This document shows, one piece after another, positions 8,151 through 15,767 of a DNA stretch of 32,678 nt. The DNA is from an uncultured Fibrobacter sp. (GTDB lineage: Bacteria; Fibrobacterota; Fibrobacteria; Fibrobacterales; Fibrobacteraceae). Both the position numbers and the translations under genes were made by a program. The stretch is from NCBI RefSeq assembly GCF_937877005.1, contig NZ_CALEFV010000185.1, forward strand, positions 1-32,678, read 5' to 3'. Position 1 is the first letter of the stretch, and the number at the start of each line of letters is the position of its first letter. The notes beneath the pieces were generated by a model, which did not search any database, was not told the DNA's origin, and saw only the letters and a list, made by a program, of their open reading frames with translations.

Positions 8151-8473
8151 GTCGGGTCCTGTGCCGCGAACCATTCCGTAACTTCAGGATTGCCGAAGAA
8201 GAAAACATTCTTGATGCCTTCTTCGTGGATTGCGTCAAGGGAAAGATAGAGGGCAGAAATAATCGCATCGTCCGAAAGAGGAAGCCCCATGACCTTGAGT
8301 CGATTTTCATAGAACACCGGCGACTTGCTAGTATTGTTACTCAGGTAGTATACGGGAACATGCTTTGCCACCCGGCAAACCGTCTTGACGGCCTTGGGGT
8401 AAGGACGCCCGCTCAGGTAGAGCGTGCCATCGAGGTCAAACACGACCGCTTTCACGGGACAATGTTTCTGCAT
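8134..8473 (-). pseudogene. HAD-family sugar phosphatase (NagD-like), N-terminal fragment fused to hemZ
   Basis: The first ~114 residues are the start of a NagD-type HAD hydrolase: motif I VVFDLDGTLY with Asp13 and Asp15, and motif II YYLSNNTSKS. The cap region and motifs III/IV, which should bring the protein to roughly 250-280 residues, are absent because the frame continues into HemZ. Such enzymes dephosphorylate small phosphates; the substrate cannot be told. The start is the ATG at 8473, with no obvious ribosome site, as is common in the right-hand genome. It is divergent from rsmE. Confidence 0.8.
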
Positions 8474-8481
8474 GTGAATGA

Positions 8482-8537
8482 ATATAGTAATTAGTAGACT
8501 GCAGGATATAGACAGTAGGCAGTGGTTAGTGGTTAGG
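8482..8537. repeat. Degenerate heptad repeat, eight units, consensus xxxxAGT
   Basis: Phased in sevens the stretch reads ATATAGT, AATTAGT, AGACTGC, AGGATAT, AGACAGT, AGGCAGT, GGTTAGT, GGTTAGG. Five of eight units end in AGT. It fills most of the gap between the HAD gene and rsmE. The same phase and two identical units (ATATAGT, AGACAGT) recur at 12302-12336. Confidence 0.6.
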
Positions 8538-8575
8538 AATTGATGTTTTAATCAGTCTTTTTTATCTTTTACGAT

Positions 8576-9286
8576 ATGAAGACTCCTGACAGCAGATTCT
8601 ATTGCCCGTTAATTTCGGCCGGCACCATTGTCCTGGACGAAAACGAAAGCAGCCACGCCGTGCGCGTGTGCAGGGCAAGTACCGGCGACATCCTTCAGCT
8701 TTGCGACGGACTCGGACACTATGCCGACGCCGTGATTACCAAAGCGGATGCAAAAGCCTGCGAAGTCCGCATCGACCAAATCGAGGACGCAACTGCACCC
8801 AGGCCCAAGATATCTCTCGGAATCGCCTGCCTCAAGGACGATGCCCTGGAAGAAGTCGTATTTCATGCAGCACAGGCGGAAGTCGACCAAATCATTTTCT
8901 TGAGAACGGACTTTTCGCAGGAACCCAAGAATTCGGACCTAAAAAAGACCGTTCGGCGAGCAGAACTCAAGAGCCTTGTCAGCCTAAAGCAATCCAAAAA
9001 GCCCTGGCTCACTCAAATTGAAGGCCCAGTCGAACTTTCGGAATGGCTCAAGAATTACAAGGGAGACCTTGTCCTATGCGACATTGACGGCGGGAGCGCC
9101 CCCGCCATTGACACCCTTGCCTCCCCCACAACCCTGCTGGTCGGACCCGAGGGCGGTTTTTCCCCTAAAGAAATCGAAGCTATCCGCAATTTTAAGAACG
9201 GAAAGATTCATGTCATGAAATTAGGCAACACACGTCTGCGCGCTCGCACTGCCGCTATTGTCGCTCTCGGGAAAATCGTCTGCTGA
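8576..9286 (+). CDS. rsmE: 16S rRNA (uracil1498-N3)-methyltransferase RsmE
   Basis: A 236-residue SPOUT-class methyltransferase that methylates U1498 of 16S rRNA using SAM. The N-terminal PUA-like part includes HAVRVCRASTGDILQLCDG. The C-terminal knotted SAM-binding domain carries LLVGPEGGFSPKEIEAI and KLGNTRLRARTAAIVAL, which are diagnostic. Length matches the family (about 230-250). The ATG at 8576 has no clear Shine-Dalgarno site. It is separated by 70 bp from the downstream HD-GYP gene, probably as its own unit. Confidence 0.93.
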   Translation: MKTPDSRFYCPLISAGTIVLDENESSHAVRVCRASTGDILQLCDGLGHYADAVITKADAKACEVRIDQIEDATAPRPKISLGIACLKDDALEEVVFHAAQAEVDQIIFLRTDFSQEPKNSDLKKTVRRAELKSLVSLKQSKKPWLTQIEGPVELSEWLKNYKGDLVLCDIDGGSAPAIDTLASPTTLLVGPEGGFSPKEIEAIRNFKNGKIHVMKLGNTRLRARTAAIVALGKIVC

Positions 9287-9356
9287 TCATTAAAATTTAT
9301 TATCTTTCCTATATTATATTTTGTATATAAAGTAGGGATTGTTCAAAAGGGTGTCC

Positions 9357-11051
9357 ATGATCATCTATTATCTTGTTGCTGCACTTGGCATTTCGCTCAT
9401 AAACATCGGCATATTGATGTACCTCAACCCCAATCGGACCAAGTCGTATTACACGACCATGTTCCACCTGATTTCGATCCAAATTGCCGGTCACCTTTTC
9501 CTTGCACTTTCTACAGACCTGAACGAAGCGATTCTCGCAAACAAGATGGCCTATATCGGAGCCGTATACATTCCGATGCTGTTTTTTCTTGGCGAGCTCA
9601 CCCTTTGCAACATCAAAATTTCCATCAGGCTGAACATTATACTATTTACGATCAGCACTATCGTCATCTGTCTTGCAGCGAGTGCCGGATGGAGCAATAT
9701 TTTCTACGAAAAAATTGAATTGGTCCAGCACAACGGCATGACCGACTTCACCGCCGTCTACGGACCTGCGCATGCACTGTTCAATATTGTCCTCGCATTT
9801 TACCTCGTATCCGGTTTCATCGTCTTCGTCTATTCGCTTCTCAAAAACAAGAACATCTCTTACAAGAACCTGCTTGGTCTAGGGATTATCGGTTTCGTAT
9901 GCATCGGTTCGTTTTTTGTCTCGCGCGAGCTCGGAAGCGACATGCTGGTAATGCCCGCCGTATTCCTTATCATGGAATTTATCCTGATGATCATCATTCA
10001 CCGTATCGGAAAATACGACATTCAGGGGACAATTCTAGACTCTCTTGAATTCCAAAACGAGAACGCCTACATTTCATTTACCAAGGACAAGCGCTATATC
10101 GGCAGCAATAATATTGCACAGCAGCATTTTCCCGATTTGAAGAGTTTCCGTGTTGATGCCAAGATTCCAGATAATAGCGACCTTGGAAGGATTCTCCTAA
10201 AGCAGTTCGACAAGATTAATTCCTTCGACACGAGCATCGAAAATAACTTCCAGTTCGGCCGCAAGCACTACAAGTGCAGCATCCGCAACCTCATTCACGG
10301 AGGCAAGATGTGCGGTTACATGCTCCGCATCGAAGATGACTCCAAAATCCAGCGTTACATCAAACTACCCGACCAGTACAACAACGATCTTGTAGCCAAT
10401 GTCCGCGACAAGGACAATTACATTCAGTCCATTCAACAGCAGATGATTCTTGGCATGGCGAACATCGTGGAAAGCCGCGACAAGAACACTATCGGTCACT
10501 TCCGCCACACAAGCGAAGTTGCACGAATCATCGTCAACGAGATGAAAAAGGACGAAAGCTACAGAAACTTGACCGCATTCCTGAACGATGTCATCAAGGC
10601 GGCTCCTATGCACGATCTCGGCAAAATTGCAATCGACGATGCCATTTTGCGCAACACCGGCAAATACACGCCCGAGGAATACAGAATTATGCAAACCCAT
10701 GCAGAAAAGGGAGCGGCAATTGTCGACAACCTGCTTCGTGGAGTCGAAAGCGAGCAGATCGTATCGATAGTGAAGAATGTCGCCAACTTCCACCACGAAA
10801 GATGGGACGGCTCGGGATACCCCAAGAAACTGAAGGGAGAGCAGATTCCTCTCGAAGCGCGCATCATCGCTATCGCCGACGTATACGACGCCCTAGTCAG
10901 TTTCCGCTGCTACAAGGACAGAGTCAGTTTCTCCGAAGCATTCAACATCATCATGAACGGCATGGGAAAGGACTTCGATCCGAAACTGAAGAAATTCTTC
11001 ATTAATAGCCGCTATGAAATAGAAAACTATTACAGCCACTGCGACGAGTAA
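9357..11051 (+). CDS. 7TM sensor with HD-GYP domain, probable c-di-GMP phosphodiesterase
   Basis: A 564-residue inner-membrane signalling protein. Seven hydrophobic segments fill residues 4-215, resembling the 7TM region found at the N-terminus of some histidine kinases. Residues ~225-330 are soluble and could be a PAS-like domain. The C-terminus (about 360-545) is HD-GYP: H381, HD at 419-420 (APMHDLGKIAIDD), H448, and HHERWDGSGYP at 479-489, followed by GEQIPLEARIIAIADVYDAL. All metal-binding residues expected for the family appear present. HD-GYP proteins hydrolyse c-di-GMP, so activity is likely; the signal is unknown. Start taken at the ATG at 9357 with AGGG upstream; a TTG at 9339 would add six residues. 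Convergent with purT. Confidence 0.88.
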   Translation: MIIYYLVAALGISLINIGILMYLNPNRTKSYYTTMFHLISIQIAGHLFLALSTDLNEAILANKMAYIGAVYIPMLFFLGELTLCNIKISIRLNIILFTISTIVICLAASAGWSNIFYEKIELVQHNGMTDFTAVYGPAHALFNIVLAFYLVSGFIVFVYSLLKNKNISYKNLLGLGIIGFVCIGSFFVSRELGSDMLVMPAVFLIMEFILMIIIHRIGKYDIQGTILDSLEFQNENAYISFTKDKRYIGSNNIAQQHFPDLKSFRVDAKIPDNSDLGRILLKQFDKINSFDTSIENNFQFGRKHYKCSIRNLIHGGKMCGYMLRIEDDSKIQRYIKLPDQYNNDLVANVRDKDNYIQSIQQQMILGMANIVESRDKNTIGHFRHTSEVARIIVNEMKKDESYRNLTAFLNDVIKAAPMHDLGKIAIDDAILRNTGKYTPEEYRIMQTHAEKGAAIVDNLLRGVESEQIVSIVKNVANFHHERWDGSGYPKKLKGEQIPLEARIIAIADVYDALVSFRCYKDRVSFSEAFNIIMNGMGKDFDPKLKKFFINSRYEIENYYSHCDE

Positions 11052-11084
11052 TGGCTTCAAGCTTATTTCAGAAACGAAATTTTA

Positions 11085-12269
11085 TTAAAGCGTCACTTTG
11101 ACTTTTTCACGCATGGCCATGACCTGCGCCTTGGCCTCTTCTACCGTGCTGCGGCGGGCAAGCAGCACGCCCAGGCGGCGGTGGCCCTTGAGTTCGGGCT
11201 TGCCGAACAGGCGGAGCGCGGTATCAGGTTCTGCAAGCACTTCTTCCAAGCCGCCGAACTTCACATGGTCGGAATTGCCGTCCACCACAATAGCCTTCGA
11301 AGCACTCGGGCCGTGGAAAGCGATGTTCGGGATAGGCAGGCCCAAGATGGCGCGGGCGTGCAGCGCAAATTCAGAAAGGTCCTGGCTGATGAGCGTCACC
11401 ATGCCCGTATCGTGCGGACGCGGAGAAACTTCGCTAAACAGAACTTCGTCCTTGCAAACGAAAAGTTCCACGCCAAAGATGCCGCGACCGCCAAGGGCGT
11501 CGGTGACCTTCTTTGCAATGACCTTGGCCTGTTCCAGGAGTTCCGGCTTCATCGGCTGCGGCTGCCAGGATTCCTGGTAGTCTCCGCCCACCTGATGGTG
11601 GCCGATGGGTTCCAGGAAGCTCGTGCCTGCCACATGGCGCACGGTGAGCAAAGTAATTTCGTAATCGAACGGCACGAAGCCTTCGACAATCACGCGGCTC
11701 GCGTGGCCCGTGCGTCCTTCGTGCTGGGAAATATCCCAGGACTTCTGGACGTCGGCTTCGGTCTTGATGACGCTCTGGCCGTGGCCCGAAGAACTCATGA
11801 CCGGCTTGATGACGCACGGAATGCCGATTTCCTTAACGGCAGTCTTGAAGTCTTCAAAATTGTCGGCGAAGCGGTACGGGCTAGTCTTGATGCCGAGTTC
11901 TTCGGCGGCAAGGCGGCGGATGCCTTCGCGGTTCATGGTCAGCTTGGTGGCCTTCGCGGTCGGAATGACATTGTAGCCCTCCTTCTCGAGTTCCACGAGC
12001 GTGTCGGTCGCAATTGCTTCGACTTCGGGAACGATGTAGTCGGGCTTTTCCAGTTCAATCACGCGGCGAAGTTCGGCACCGTCGAGCATGTTAATCACGT
12101 GGCTGCGGTGAGCCACCTGCATGCCCGGGGCGTTGGCATAACGGTCTACGGCAATCACCTCGACTCCGAGGCGCATCATCTCAATGATGACTTCCTTACC
12201 CAGTTCGCCGGCTCCGCAAAAGAGAACCTTGGTGGCACTAGAACTTAGAGGTGTACCGATTTCTGCCAT
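11085..12269 (-). CDS. purT: Formate-dependent GAR transformylase PurT
   Basis: A 394-residue ATP-grasp enzyme that makes formylglycinamide ribonucleotide from GAR, formate and ATP in purine synthesis, avoiding folate. The N-terminal nucleotide-binding FCGAGELGKE (18-26), the PEVEAIATDTL segment, the ATP-grasp KPVMSSSGHGQS, the EPIGHHQVGGDYQESWQP block and SEVSPRPHDTGMVT are all characteristic. Length equals the family norm. AAGGAG lies 6 nt before the ATG. It lies 87 bp downstream of the outer-membrane protein gene on the same strand, with a heptad repeat in the gap, so it may have its own promoter. Confidence 0.95.
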   Translation of the reverse strand: MAEIGTPLSSSATKVLFCGAGELGKEVIIEMMRLGVEVIAVDRYANAPGMQVAHRSHVINMLDGAELRRVIELEKPDYIVPEVEAIATDTLVELEKEGYNVIPTAKATKLTMNREGIRRLAAEELGIKTSPYRFADNFEDFKTAVKEIGIPCVIKPVMSSSGHGQSVIKTEADVQKSWDISQHEGRTGHASRVIVEGFVPFDYEITLLTVRHVAGTSFLEPIGHHQVGGDYQESWQPQPMKPELLEQAKVIAKKVTDALGGRGIFGVELFVCKDEVLFSEVSPRPHDTGMVTLISQDLSEFALHARAILGLPIPNIAFHGPSASKAIVVDGNSDHVKFGGLEEVLAEPDTALRLFGKPELKGHRRLGVLLARRSTVEEAKAQVMAMREKVKVTL

Positions 12270-12301
12270 ATTAAACTCCTTGGTTTACTCTAAAAATATA
12301 G

Positions 12302-12336
12302 ATATAGTAGACAGTTGTAAGTAGGAAGTATATGGG
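12302..12336. repeat. Degenerate heptad repeat, five units, consensus xxxxAGT
   Basis: Phased in sevens: ATATAGT, AGACAGT, TGTAAGT, AGGAAGT, ATATGGG. Four of five end in AGT, and the first two are identical to units in the array at 8482-8537. It lies immediately upstream of purT. Confidence 0.55.
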
Positions 12337-12356
12337 GAAAAAGGGATTCTTTTCAA

Positions 12357-13919
12357 TCAGAACTTCGTATCGACCGGATTAAAGGTCATCTTGATGCCGG
12401 AACGGATCCAACCGTCGGCACCGTCTTCATGCTTGTCGTGAGCGAGGTTTTCGTATATACGGAAGCCGCCGCCGACATAGAATCCAAACCAACTGTTATA
12501 CTGCATGGTGTAAAGGGCGTCGACTACGTACTGGGTTTCCTTGACTCCCGTGAGAGTATTTTCTTCTTCCATCGCGATGTCGTAATCGGTGTAGAGTTCC
12601 TTGTCGCCTTGACGCAGCCAGGCAAGGGTCAGTTTCGCTGTATGGCGGCCATATTTCCAGCCAAGGTCAAGCCACAGGTCCAAAGCGTCGGAGCCGCGGC
12701 GGTAACCGATGGGATAATCCACAAAGTACATGTCGGCGTAATCGGGGTCGTCCTGTTCGCGGTAGTTGCTGCGATAAAGGCGACGACTCGAATATTCGAG
12801 CAGCGGAAGGCGGCCATTATTATGAACCGGGTCCGTGCGGACGGCATCGAAACGCCACCAGAATTCTCCGAAACGGCGAGTCGGGATTTCCTGATAGTAT
12901 CCTGCCAGGAAACTGATGATGCTGCGGTTAGTTCCCTTGTCGTCGTCTTCGCCTACGGGGCTGTTGATATCCTCCATGTTAACCTGACCATAGAATTTCG
13001 CGCCGCGAATCGGGGTAAAGCCAAGTTCAAGTGTCGTCACCGCCTTGGTGTAGCCGCCCGCAAAATTATTGTGCAGGAACATGAAGGGGTTCATGGAGCG
13101 GAACTCGAGTGCCTTGCCGCCCACCATGCTCTCTTCGATAATGTAGGTCCAGAAATGCCGCGTCTCGACACCGACGCGGTGGTACACGAGGTTCTTCACG
13201 TTGTCGTCGTAAATGCGGTCGCGCTGGTTGTTAGCCTGCTTGCCCTTTTCGGGGCACTTCTGCGCCGCAGCCTCGGAACCTTCGGGCGGACAGCCGGTCT
13301 CGGGATCTACAATATCATCGAAAAGCCACGCATTCAGAGAAGAAAGCAGAAAGTCGTAACGAAATATTCCCGCCTTAAATTTCCAGTGCAAACCATCGTG
13401 GAACGGCGTTCCGCCAATCGTAAGGTCGTTCGGAGAAACCTTGAGGTCCGCAGGGTCAAAGCGGCCCAACTGCACATAACCCACCGGGTTGTTCCACAAG
13501 GCGTAGGCGTTGATGGGCACGCCGATGTCGAGTTCACTCGGCTTGTAGGTAAAGTTCGTCTTTAAATCGCTGTCGTACCAGGCCTCGATATCCTTGCGTA
13601 GCGGCGCTTCCAGGAGGAAGTGGAAATCCTTGTAACCTGCACGGAAACTCAGCATGAAGAACGGATCGATGTGGTCCTCGTAGCTACGGGCCGTCTCGAG
13701 CGGCACGCGGAGAGCCCGCCAGTTCTTGCCGTAGTATTCGGCTGTATCGACAGCAAAGGTAGGATCGGTCGGGCCGCCGTTCAGGCCGAAATTGAAATCC
13801 GTACCAATCTGGAAATAGCCCTTGTACGTAACGGAATCGGCCTGCGCCGATTCGCTTACAGAAGCAAGCGCGACGGTCACCAACGCGCCTAGAGCCAACA
13901 TCAGGGTACGAATTTTCAT
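12357..13919 (-). CDS. Probable outer-membrane beta-barrel protein, function unknown
   Basis: A 520-residue protein with a clear Sec signal peptide: MKIRT, a hydrophobic core (LMLALGALVTVALA), and likely cleavage after AQA at about residue 27. The mature part is rich in alternating aromatic/hydrophobic strands (YKGYFQIGTDFNFGL, VGVETRHFWTYIIE, SWFGFYVGGGFRIYE) and ends in Phe, as outer-membrane barrels usually do. A polar loop near residues 203-240 carries two cysteines (C210, C222), the only ones I see, which might form a disulfide at the surface. I do not recognise the family; a Fibrobacter-type porin or surface assembly protein is possible. The ATG at 13919 is chosen because the signal peptide begins there; no strong ribosome site is seen. 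It has a ~200-nt hairpin-rich region upstream. Confidence 0.75.
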   Translation of the reverse strand: MKIRTLMLALGALVTVALASVSESAQADSVTYKGYFQIGTDFNFGLNGGPTDPTFAVDTAEYYGKNWRALRVPLETARSYEDHIDPFFMLSFRAGYKDFHFLLEAPLRKDIEAWYDSDLKTNFTYKPSELDIGVPINAYALWNNPVGYVQLGRFDPADLKVSPNDLTIGGTPFHDGLHWKFKAGIFRYDFLLSSLNAWLFDDIVDPETGCPPEGSEAAAQKCPEKGKQANNQRDRIYDDNVKNLVYHRVGVETRHFWTYIIEESMVGGKALEFRSMNPFMFLHNNFAGGYTKAVTTLELGFTPIRGAKFYGQVNMEDINSPVGEDDDKGTNRSIISFLAGYYQEIPTRRFGEFWWRFDAVRTDPVHNNGRLPLLEYSSRRLYRSNYREQDDPDYADMYFVDYPIGYRRGSDALDLWLDLGWKYGRHTAKLTLAWLRQGDKELYTDYDIAMEEENTLTGVKETQYVVDALYTMQYNSWFGFYVGGGFRIYENLAHDKHEDGADGWIRSGIKMTFNPVDTKF

Positions 13920-13941
13920 AGTAGGAAATTTACTAAAAATT

Positions 13942-13980
13942 TGCCCGAAAAGTCCAGCCACAAGAAGGGTTACCCGGGCA
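13942..13980 (-). promoter_or_regulatory. Possible alternative terminator stem in the leader of the outer-membrane protein gene
   Basis: On the minus strand TGCCCG (13980-13975) could pair with CGGGCA (13947-13942), which is followed by AATTTTTAG. The upstream arm lies inside the loop of the hairpin at 13959-14004, so the two folds would compete. This resembles an attenuator in layout only; the stem is just 6 bp with a long loop. Confidence 0.25.
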
Positions 13981-14004
13981 GGGAGTCCCAGGTAACCCCT
14001 TGTG
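13959..14004. repeat. Long imperfect inverted repeat (hairpin 1 of 3)
   Basis: CACAAG + GGGTTACC on the left pairs with GGTAACCC + CTTGTG on the right, 8 bp plus 6 bp interrupted by a small bulge, around a 16-nt loop. There is no T-run next to it in either direction, so it is not a standard intrinsic terminator. It could protect the 3' end of ftsZ mRNA or structure the downstream leader. Confidence 0.6.
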
Positions 14005-14011
14005 TTGTGGT

Positions 14012-14031
14012 AGATACGCACTCGCGTATCT
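14012..14031. repeat. Perfect inverted repeat (hairpin 2 of 3)
   Basis: AGATACGC, loop ACTC, GCGTATCT: an uninterrupted 8-bp stem with a 4-nt loop. It is too short-spaced to be accidental background, and it sits between the other two hairpins. No T-run follows on either strand. Confidence 0.6.
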
Positions 14032-14066
14032 GTTGTGTGTGTGATTTCAGTATTCCCTGACACCCC

Positions 14067-14085
14067 GCCGCAAGCATACTGCGGC
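14067..14085. repeat. Inverted repeat downstream of ftsZ (hairpin 3 of 3)
   Basis: GCCGCA, 7-nt loop, TGCGGC. It lies about 40 nt beyond the ftsZ stop. A run of seven T lies on the plus strand about 11 nt after it, which is the wrong strand for ending ftsZ transcription, so its role is unclear. Confidence 0.5.
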
Positions 14086-14122
14086 AGGAAATCCGGTTTT
14101 TTTGTCTTATGACTGCGTTGGA

Positions 14123-15733
14123 CTAAAAGCCATCGCCATTGGCGTTCATACGGATATAGGCGGGAAGATTGTAATCCACGCTAACATCCTTGAGCGAATT
14201 GGCCTCTTCTTGGCGGGCTGTTGCAACGGCAGGACGACTCATCACCGGGGCTTCAACAGTCACAGACTGATTGTTACGGGTGTAAGCCGGCGTTTCAAGG
14301 CAGCCGCGGCCACCATTCAAACGGTCTTCATCAGCAACAGCAGAGAATTCGGAAGTTTCGGAACCATAAGAAACTTCTTCTTCCTCGACAGGAGCCTTCG
14401 TGTTGAATTCCGGAGAAGCGAACATGGCAGCGCTGACAGACCTTACCACCTGAGTTTCAGTCAGGGAAGGAATCGATGCGCTTTCGGCAGCGGGCTGCTG
14501 AACAGGAGCCTTTGCAGCGGGCGCCGGACGACGGAACAGTTCCACTTCGCTGTCATCCTTGATTTTGTTAAAGTCAAAGACATTGAAACCGGTCGGACGC
14601 GGGGTGGCCTGCTGAACAGACGACTGAGCGGAAGGTGCCTGCACGGGCTGAGCGGCGAAAGACTGAGTCTGAGCCTGAATAAAGCCAGCATTGAAGGCAG
14701 GGGCCTTCACCTGCGGGTTGGCCGTGCCACCGCAACCGGTAGCGATAATCGTGATGCAGACCTTGTCTCCGAGAGCAGGATCGGTAATGTCGCCGATGAT
14801 GATGTTCGGATTTCCTTCTTCACCCACCTTTTCGTAGATGTGTTCCATAGCGTCGCTATGTTCGAGCAAGGAGTAGTTTTCACCATGAGCCACATTCACG
14901 AGCACGCCAGAAGCGCCTTCGATGTTAATATCTTCGAGCAGCGGAGAGGCGAGAGCCATGTCAGCAGCCATGATACCGCGGTTTTCACCCTGGGCGTAAC
15001 CGGTACCCATGAGGGCCGAACCACCCTTGAGCATGACCTTACGGATATCGGCAAAGTCCACATGCACAAGGCCATGACGGAACATGATGCCGCAAATGCT
15101 CTGCACCGCGTTACCGAGGATTTCATCGGCCATCTTGAAGGCTTCATCCATAGTGGCCTTCTGGTTAGAAGCCTGGAGAAGCGTAAGGAGTTTCTTGTTT
15201 TCAACGACGATAATGGTATCGACCGATTCACGCAAAGCTGAAATACCGCGCTGGGCAATCGAGGAACGCGCATTACCTTCGAAACGGAAAGGCTTGGTGA
15301 CCACAGCAACCGTCAGAATGCCGAGTTCGCGGGCAACGCTGGCTACCACGGGAGCAGCACCCGTACCCGTACCACCGCCCATACCGGCGGTCACGAACAC
15401 CATGTCGGCACCCTTCATGGATTCCTTGATTTCTTCAATATTTTCTTCGGCAGCCTTACGACCAATTTCGGGGTCCATACCGGCACCGAGGTTTCTCGTG
15501 GTCTTTTCACCAATCAGAATTTTGTGGTCGGCAAGGCTCAGGTCGAGAGCCATGGCGTCGGTATTGATGGCGTAGTATTCTACCCCCTCAATGTTCATAC
15601 GCTTCATGCGGTTCACGGTATTGCCGCCGGCACCGCCGACACCGAACACCTTAACCTTGGCGTTGTTGAAAGAAGGTTCCTCGCCCATGATGCGAGACTT
15701 TACCTCGAAATTGATGTTGTCGATTTCACTCAT
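14123..15733 (-). CDS. ftsZ: Cell division protein FtsZ
   Basis: A 536-residue tubulin-like GTPase that forms the cytoplasmic division ring. The G-box VFGVGGAGGNTVNRM, the tubulin signature GGGTGTGAAP (119-128), and the T7 catalytic loop VDFADI (225-230) are intact. The globular domain ends near residue 345. A Pro/Ala/Gln-rich linker follows, much longer than in E. coli FtsZ (about 383 residues in total), and it ends in the conserved C-terminal peptide DYNLPAYIRMNANGDGF, which binds FtsA. AGGGAG lies 8 nt before the ATG. It is the last gene of the dcw cluster, 34 nt after ftsA. Confidence 0.97.
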   Translation of the reverse strand: MSEIDNINFEVKSRIMGEEPSFNNAKVKVFGVGGAGGNTVNRMKRMNIEGVEYYAINTDAMALDLSLADHKILIGEKTTRNLGAGMDPEIGRKAAEENIEEIKESMKGADMVFVTAGMGGGTGTGAAPVVASVARELGILTVAVVTKPFRFEGNARSSIAQRGISALRESVDTIIVVENKKLLTLLQASNQKATMDEAFKMADEILGNAVQSICGIMFRHGLVHVDFADIRKVMLKGGSALMGTGYAQGENRGIMAADMALASPLLEDINIEGASGVLVNVAHGENYSLLEHSDAMEHIYEKVGEEGNPNIIIGDITDPALGDKVCITIIATGCGGTANPQVKAPAFNAGFIQAQTQSFAAQPVQAPSAQSSVQQATPRPTGFNVFDFNKIKDDSEVELFRRPAPAAKAPVQQPAAESASIPSLTETQVVRSVSAAMFASPEFNTKAPVEEEEVSYGSETSEFSAVADEDRLNGGRGCLETPAYTRNNQSVTVEAPVMSRPAVATARQEEANSLKDVSVDYNLPAYIRMNANGDGF

Positions 15734-15767
15734 GTGTTAATCTCCCTGATATTGAGTGTTTGTGTTG

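Noticed and set aside
11181..12248. A 355-codon plus-strand ORF opposite purT
   Set aside because: It mirrors the purT gene with no ribosome site, no recognisable domain and a composition typical of an antisense shadow.
14102..15241. A 379-codon plus-strand ORF opposite ftsZ
   Set aside because: Shadow of ftsZ; Arg/His/Phe-rich with no family features.
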